A stretch of 64,000 bases of DNA. Source: Zygaena filipendulae (Eukaryota; Arthropoda; Insecta; Lepidoptera; Zygaenidae). Under the pieces are notes generated by a model, which was not told where the DNA came from, ran no database searches, and saw only the letters and a list, made by a program, of their open reading frames with translations. The stretch covers positions 6,974,001 through 7,038,000 of the forward strand of contig OU015666.1 of the NCBI GenBank assembly GCA_907165275.2, written 5' to 3'. The position numbers and the translations under genes are program-made. This document shows positions 57,633 through 64,000 of this stretch, piece after piece (positions within the stretch are counted from its first letter, which is position 1; each line of letters begins with the position of its first letter).

Positions 57633-60461
57633 ATGGCGCAAAACAGCGATAGCGATAGTGGTGAGTTACCACCAGTTGTTACGACGAGTGTACCAATTAT
57701 TGAAAAGAGTACGACGATGTCAACGACGATGGGACTTCCTTCAATAGAGAAACTGCACGGGAGCAGTAATTTTGATAGCTGGAAGTTCGATGTTGAGTGC
57801 ATATTAGTCCATGATGATCTGTGGAAGTATGTTGAGAGTACTCCTGCTGCTGAGGATGCGGCTGCTAAGCGAGGTGATCAAAAGGCACGCACGAAAATCT
57901 GCCTGCTAATTGACAACGAGTGCAAGGTACATGTTCGTAAAGCTACGACCGCGTACGAGACTTGGAAGAACTTAAAGATTGCTTATGAGGACAAAGGCAT
58001 CAATAATAGATGCAGACTGTTGTCGAGGCTGGTGAGCCTGAAGCTAAGTATGTTTCATTCAATAACTGAATATGTAACAGAGATAATGCGGGTAGCTAAT
58101 CAACTCTCAGATCTAGGAAAAGAGATAGATGACGAGTTACTAGCAGCGCTAATGCTACAAGGATTACCCGAAGAGTATACACCCATGAGGTTGGCATTGG
58201 AGAATACCAATATAACGTTAACAACTGACTATATCAAGACAAAGCTACTTCAACTCAATGACACTAGAGCTTGTGCAAGTCCAAGTGTTCCAGGACCGAG
58301 TTCAGCACTTACTACAGCTAAACCTCCAAGGAAATTTGTTCAGAGGAACAAACAAAAGAAGACCTTGAAGTGTTTCATCTGCGAGGGACCGCATAAGGCG
58401 TGTGACTGTCCAAATAATCCACGCCAGCCAAAGACGAGTCAAATGGCGACGGCACTTATGGCGGCGAATCAACAGAACGAATGGATTCTTGACTCTGGAG
58501 CGTCAGCACATATGAGCTTCAGGAGAGACTGGATGAAAAACTTTGTAAAAGTAGATAGCAAAGTAGAAGTGTGTTGCGCGAATGGAGGTAAGGTGTACGG
58601 TGAAGGTTTTGGTACTGTAGAGAATGAGTCTCCAAACATTGTAAGTAACGTGATGTATGTACCAGATCTGTCTTCAAACTTGTTGAGTGTAAGTTGTATT
58701 GTCAATGATAAGGATAAGATTGTTGTTTTTTCTAAAAAGGGTTGCGAGATTTTTAATGAAAGTGAGTGTTCCGTTAAAGGCCAACCATGTGTAACAGGAG
58801 TGCTTGATAGAGGCGTTTATAAACTAAAATGTTCTTCACAGGCAACTTTATTAGCGTCCACAGTGAGCAACGAGATAGAGCTATGGCATAAAAGGATGGC
58901 ACACTTGGGTGTACATAACCTCACTTTATTAAGAGACGAGCTGGCTATAGGGGTGAGTTTTCCAAATGCTATTAATTGCAAACTGGATTGCGTAGCCTGT
59001 TTGTTGGGCAAGCAAACTAGGCAACCATTTGAACGCAACAAGGCCACAAGGGCTAGAGAGCTCTTAGAGTTGGTACACTCTGACATTAGTGGACCAATGA
59101 GTGAGATGTCTATGGGAGGTCATAGGTATTATATCACATTCATCGATGACTATTCGCGAAAGACCTTTATATATTTTCTCAAAGCAAAAAGTGAAGCCTT
59201 TGAGAGGATAAAGCAGTTTAAAAGTTTTGCCGAGACTCAAACGGGAAAGAAACTTAAAGTATTGAGGACTGACAACGGCGGCGAATACGTTAACAAGAGA
59301 GTCGATGAATTCCTGGTTGAACATGGTATTCAGCACCAACTTACGATTGCATACACACCTGAGAAAAATGGTGTTGCTGAGCGTGCAAATCGTACCATCG
59401 CTGAGAAAGCACGAGCTATGCTGCAGGATGCGGGTCTTCCTACCCGTTTCTGGGCAGAAGCGGCTAATACCGCAGTTTACTTGAAAAACAGGAGCCCCAC
59501 TCTAGCAGTAAAAGAGATGACGCCAGAAGAGGCATGGACTGGTCGTAAAGCAGACCTAAGAAATCTTAAGGTGTTCGGATGTAAAGCATATGTGCACATT
59601 CCCGATCAAAAGCGAACCAAATGGGATCCTAAAAGTAAAGAACTTGTCTTTGTGGGTTACTGTGAAGAATCGAAAGGATATAGGCTGATTGATCCTGAAA
59701 ATGGAGAACTTCACAGAGCACGTGATGTGGTATTTTTTGAGAACAAAATGTATCACAGAGTTACTGAGACTGAAGAGAAAAAGGACCAAGTAACAATTAA
59801 TTTAGAAAACGATGAACCAAAGCAAGAAGAGATTATTCAGGAAGAGATACTGCAATCAAATAATAGAGATTATGTTGATGCAAGTACAGAAAAACCTGAA
59901 GACGAAGGAGAAGAGTGGACATTGTTCGAAGAGAGAACAGCTGACGAGAATAGAGAAACACAAACTGAACCTGTAGTGGATGAAAGAAGATACCCACTTC
60001 GCCAGAGAAAACCTGTTCAGCTACCTGACTTTATCACTTATCAAGCATTATTGGAACAGGATGATCCACTCACAGTGCAAGAGGCACTTTCAAGAAAAGA
60101 CGCCCAACAATGGAGAGATGCAATTCAGGAGGAGGTCAATGTCCTGAAGAAAAATGAAACCTGGATTTTAGTAAAGCCAGACCAAGCGAGCAACATTGTT
60201 GATTCAAAATGGTTATTTCGAATCAAAAAGGAGGCGGGGAATAAAGCTCGATTGGCTGCACGAGACTTTACCCAAAGAAAAGGCAAGGCCAGAGAAAAGG
60301 CATTCCATACGGACAGTCAATCTGCAATGGCAGTGCAAGGCTTTAGCCAGAGAAAAGGCATTCCATACAGACAGTCAATCTGCAATGGCAACCGCGCAGA
60401 ACCCACTACCCAGTGCAAAACAGAAATACAAAGCATATTGATGTGCTCTACCATTTTATAA
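57633..60461 (+). pseudogene. Copia gag-pol polyprotein, truncated in RT
   Basis: 942 residues from ATG at 57633. Gag (1-245) includes the copia-type WKFDVECIL and LLSRLVSLKLS blocks. The zinc knuckle CFICEGPHKACDC (about 247-259) has a one-residue-short loop (C-X2-C-X3-H-X4-C). Protease: LDSGAS near 287. Integrase: HKRMAHLG with CDCVAC-like HHCC zinc region (about 419-456), core Asp484 (SDISGP), Asp547 (RTDNGGEY), Glu583 (GVAERANRT), 35 residues apart. A linker (about 700-790) is acidic. RT begins at about 815 (DAIQEEVNVLKKNETW, DSKWLFRIKK) and breaks near 883. The rest jumps to an RNase H piece (HTDSQSAMA) that is present twice, then runs out of frame. No YVDD box. Cannot replicate alone. 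Confidence 0.88.
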
Positions 60462-60633
60462 GAGAGAACTTAGAAAATGGAGAAATCATGCTGAAATGTT
60501 TAGAAACGAAGCATAATGAAAGAGAAGCATGAGTTTTGCCGTAGAGAGATGGGTGTATGTTGAAGGCTGTTCGTTAGTGAGTGAATGGAACTGAGGGAAT
60601 TGGATCTGGATAGCAAGTCTGATGGAAACAATT

Positions 60634-60642
60634 GAGGAGGAG
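60634..60642 (+). other. Copia polypurine tract
   Basis: GAGGAGGAG directly precedes the 3' LTR, the expected plus-strand primer. Confidence 0.7.
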
Positions 60643-60859
60643 TGTTAGAGAAGAGGTACAATTGTGACAGACTGGCTGGTATGATTGATGACGGATATTT
60701 GAATAATGAATGTGTGTCATTTTGATGTGAAAAATGTATGTCACCTAAGCAGAGGCTTTAGCATTATAATGTAATGATTTCAAGTTATTATTGAGTAATA
60801 CATAACTGTATAAGAGGTATATATATGTGTATCATTTGGGAGTCCAATCCCTTCTATCA
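60643..60859 (+). repeat. Copia 3' LTR
   Basis: Same as the 5' LTR except T for C near its end (CCCTTCTATCA). Confidence 0.92.
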
Positions 60860-60957
60860 AATGGCAATTGGCAATTCACTAGAAAGATCATATTATAATC
60901 TAGTTACCTACGTTTTTATGAATTTAACACAAATTAACTAGAATTTACCGTTACAAA

Positions 60958-61330
60958 ACCTTTTTTTTTAATTCTCCCCTTTCGGGAAAGGCAAGAGATT
61001 CTTGATCCATACAGCCAATTCAGTATAGTATTTTTCTTCTTTTGAAGTTATTTAATGAAGTGAAATGCATTTCGATGCTTTACCCGAACTTTTGGCAGCA
61101 AACCTTCACAGTTAAATAGGGCGCTTTGTGGAAAGTTGTATAGTAAAACGAAAACCTTCCGACGAACCCCCTATTCACCTTATTTCACTGTTTCCGCACA
61201 CAGTTCATCACTAATGGATCACTATTATGCAAAATCCACCATATACACACAATGTTTATTACGATAAACTAATTTACAAAACAAAGAAATAAAACTGACG
61301 TCTTTTTTGCTAAAAATCCCGCCAAAAGTC
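60958..61330 (+). repeat. Dispersed repeat, CTTTCGGGAAAGGCAA family, copy A
   Basis: Most complete plus-oriented copy: CTCCCCTTTCGGGAAAGGCA head, ATACAGCCAATTCAGTATAG, GATGCTTTACCCGAACTTTT, GCGCTTTGTGG, then TTCACCTTATTTCACTG and a TAAAACTGACGTC tail with CCCGCCAAAAG. Confidence 0.55.
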
Positions 61331-61334
61331 ACCT

Positions 61335-61630
61335 GTTTTTTTATTGAAGTTTACCCCTTTCGGGGAAGGCAAAAGAATCTAAGTCCATACATCTTTTCTT
61401 TCTTCTTTTGAATTTATTTATTTAGCAGGAAGTTATATAGTAAAACGATAGCCTCCCAGCGAACACCCCATTTCATCTTATTTCACTGTTTTCACACACT
61501 GTTCACCACTGATGTATCACTATTATGCAAATTTCACCACGTTTACATAATATTAACCATGATAAACTAATTTGTAAAACAAAGAAATAAAACTGACGTC
61601 CATTTTGCTCAAATACCGCCAAAAGACCTT
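61335..61630 (+). repeat. Dispersed repeat, copy B (tandem)
   Basis: Repeats the order of copy A directly downstream but lacks the GATGCATTTCGATG to GCGCTTTG middle. A third, more degraded copy follows at about 61640-61790. Confidence 0.5.
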
Positions 61631-61852
61631 AGTAGTTAGTTATTTTATTAAACCGATTTGGAGAAGGCAAAGGAACTAAATCTATACAGCCAAGACAGCA
61701 TTTTTTAAACTTATTTACGTTGAAATCTAGTACTTATTGATGAGATGCATTTTAATCTTCACAGTTGAGTTTTAATAGGACACCAAAATTAAGAAAACGC
61801 CCAAATACCTAGATATTATTTCAGTTTCCATTCCACCCATTCTTCATTACTT

Positions 61853-61990
61853 AGGCGCTTATTACACCTTGCAATTTCAGAACACCAATTTAGTGCTCTA
61901 AATCGGATACAATTTAGGGTTGGTGAATGAGAGAGAGAGAGCGAGTAATCACACTACACTAAATTTTGTGAGATTTGGCGCGACTACTAA
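61853..61990. repeat. Fragment of composite repeat (CAATTTAG / GAGAGAG)
   Basis: GCGCTTATTACACCTTGCAA and ATACAATTTAGGGTTGGTGA with a GAGAGAGAGAGCGAG tract match, in inverted order, 39240-39440. Confidence 0.45.
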
Positions 61991-63030
61991 TCTCTCTCTC
62001 GACTCTTCTAATCTCGAGTGAGATTTTTCAAAATGAGTACTTTTAGTGAAAATATATAAATCTGCGCTTGATTGCGTCATATTGATGTAAAAAAAACATG
62101 ATTTTCTTGATATTTTTTTTCCTTCCGCGATAAATATTACCTATACTGTGTACCTACGATTTAGCTATATTTTAGTGAAGAAGTGAGATTCGGCTCTACT
62201 CCCTCCCCCCTTAACGTAATGAATGAAACGTAATTTTACGTATTTTATTTATGTCAATAGTTCCTTTTTATAACAGTTTACTCCGTGATGTTATTACCTA
62301 CCTTTGGTTCACCCAGTTCTTTTGTTTCAATTAAGTAGGTATGGTAGGTATCTGCACAACGTTATTTTGAGAAGTTAATTCATTAGCCATCAAAGAATGT
62401 ACCTACCTATTATGATTAGTTAGTTAGGTAGGTACCAAATCTGAAAATAATATATCTACCTGTTTTCTAACTTTTCTAAGTAGGTAACTAATATAACACA
62501 CAACTCACGAGAGTTACACCTATAGGTACCTATAACCTACTTTACGTATGCACAATTACATTACGTAATTACACGTACGTTAAAAAGTTAGACGTTTAAA
62601 GAACAATATTAACCTATAACCTATTTTTACTCTGGTCGTGACCCGTAACGACTCAATTAACAAATTTTTTATTTTACAAACAGGCTGAGCCTTTTGGAAA
62701 AAGTTACTCCACGCCTGGGCCTCACTCAAGGCTGCACTCATCACGATAGGTAGGTACTCGCACTATTCGCGTAATCTCTTTTTTCTACTGAGGTACTACC
62801 AAAAGCTTTCTTGTAACCGAACGAATTACCATACCTTTTTCAGTACAACATGCAACGTCTAGATACTATTCTACGTCAACGTACGACGTACCTACATCAA
62901 CGTATATTTAGGTATAGTATGATAAACTTACATCGTTAGCTAGGATTAAAAAAACAAATTTTCGAAAATGCCATTATTATTATAGAAATAAGATTTTACA
63001 ACACAGATTATAAGGCTGAAAAGTTATACT
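61991..63030. other. AT-rich stretch with TAGGTA/TACCTA words, no gene
   Basis: No exon seen. TAGGTAGGTACC-type words recur (62330-62560), common low-complexity background in lepidopteran DNA. Confidence 0.4.
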
Positions 63031-63035
63031 TTTTA

Positions 63036-63775
63036 GGGTTCCGTACTCAAAAGGCAGTGGCGTAGCGTGCCTTGGAGGGGTACTGTATCAAAATTAGTTG
63101 GGGGACACAAAAGAAACAAAAATGCTTGCAATTAATTAAAATCAATATTCATTGATTATAAGTTATCGCTAATCGCTTCCTCTTAGAAATTGAACTAGGC
63201 AAACAATCCAAATTAAATATACTACAAGGGAAGCATGAGATTAAGTGACATTGTAGATAAAATTTTACAATTTTTTTACACACGTTAGGGGCCTTTGTAG
63301 CCCGGGGGTCCCGTATCATTGATAAGGCTAATACGGCGGTAGCTTCGCCCCTGCCAAAGGGTAAAACGGGACCCTAGACTTCGCTGTCCGTCCGTCCGTC
63401 CGTCTGTAGGTCAGTCACGCGGTAGAGGCGGTATCTCATTAACCGTGATAACTATCAGTTGAAATTTTCACAGATGATGTATTTCTTTTGCCGCTATATC
63501 AACAAATACTAAAAAACAGAATAAATTAATATTTAATAAGGGGGTTGCCTCACAACAAAAATGACTTTTTTGCTCGTTTTTGCTCGATATTGATAACGGT
63601 AACAGGTAGATGCTTGAAATATTCACAGAATATTTAGTTAAATATTCACTTTAAAAACAAATATTTAAAATAAAACAAATATCCCATACAACAGACATGA
63701 TTTTTTTTTCGCCGTTTTTGTAGAAAATGGTACGGAACCCTTCGTGTGCAAGTTCGACTCGCACTTGGCCAATTT
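63036..63775. mobile_element. Dispersed repeat with TAGGGTTCCGTA ends, split by a MITE
   Basis: Left TAGGGTTCCGTACTCAAAAG and right TACGGAACCCTTCGTGTGCA are inverted relative to each other, with AAACGGGACCCTAGACTTCG and GTCCGTCCGTCCGTC inside. A second element from GGCAGTGGCGTAGCG (about 63053) to GCTTCGCCCCTGCC (about 63355) interrupts it after AAAAG; AAAG is repeated after it. Confidence 0.5.
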
Positions 63776-64000
63776 TTAAAATACATACCTGCTAAACAAT
63801 AATGCAGATCTATGTACAAGCACTGTACAAGAATCGAAGACAATAGTTGAGTATTGATGAACTCCTCAATTAACGACGTAAAGTGGTCTCATGCATCACC
63901 CGTTGTGATCGCATACGTTCTACGTTCTACGCCTATTAATTCTATGATTGATTTACTTATTTATTTGGCGCTATTCTTTTGTATTTTTAGCAGTAACTTA
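63776..64000. other. Right edge, nothing recognised
   Basis: No gene or repeat ends visible before the window stops. Confidence 0.4.

Larger units (their letters stand above)
57301..60859 (+). mobile_element. Copia-type LTR retrotransposon, internally deleted, young
   Basis: Two 217-bp LTRs (57301-57517, 60643-60859) start TGTTAG and end ATCA and differ, by my reading, at one position. AATGG is duplicated on both sides (57296-57300 and 60860-60864). PBS and polypurine tract are in place. The internal ORF covers gag, protease and integrase, then breaks off in the reverse transcriptase; most of RT and RNase H is missing. Length 3.56 kb instead of the roughly 5 kb normal for Copia. Confidence 0.93.

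Overview
The window looks like nuclear DNA of a moth or butterfly. The genes are insect-type, with short exons and canonical GT-AG introns. The space between and inside them is full of repeats typical of Lepidoptera: a Helitron-like family (starts TCCTACTAATATTATAAA, ends in a CCGCGG hairpin plus CTAG, inserted between A and T), tRNA-derived SINEs, many MITEs and LINE tails. I see no CRISPR array, bacterial operon or rRNA gene, and no convincing tRNA gene.

Layout of host genes, left to right: the last exon of a farnesyl diphosphate synthase (+, 1175-1510); a seven-exon, 784-residue protein of unknown name with a C39-like cysteine-peptidase pattern (-, 7293-14165); Rab2 (+, five exons, 17751-23448); a CENP-L-like kinetochore protein (-, five exons, 29592-31287); peroxisomal multifunctional enzyme type 2, HSD17B4/Mfe2 (+, 14 exons, 39574-55976); and an RMI2-like OB-fold protein (-, two exons, 56444-57107). 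I rebuilt the exons by hand; phases close across every junction and the five complete models end at in-frame stops. The C39-like gene and Rab2 are divergent, as are CENP-L and HSD17B4; HSD17B4 and RMI2 converge. They form no common pathway: isoprenoid synthesis, ER-Golgi traffic, centromere function, peroxisomal beta-oxidation and genome stability are represented.

Mobile elements dominate the rest. A 2.2-kb foldback palindrome made partly of a 15-bp tandem repeat ends 177 bp before the Rab2 start codon. A near full-length non-LTR retrotransposon (31607-37207) with overlapping ORF1 and ORF2, a 30-bp poly(A) and an apparent 11-bp target-site duplication fills most of the CENP-L/HSD17B4 spacer. 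HSD17B4 intron 11 holds a piggyBac-like remnant (48342-52403, TTAA on both sides) interrupted by a 2.6-kb Tc1/mariner-superfamily element (48697-51287) with 467-bp inverted repeats and an intact DD41D-spaced transposase. A Copia element with almost identical 217-bp LTRs and a 5-bp target duplication (57301-60859) sits just upstream of RMI2; it has lost most of its reverse transcriptase and RNase H. Several 3-bp-TSD (TWA) MITEs, a MITE family carrying CRE palindromes and a SINE inserted in a MITE complete the picture.

The most notable items are the foldback structure beside Rab2, the nested elements in HSD17B4 intron 11, the internally deleted but young Copia copy, and the uncharacterised C39-like protein.
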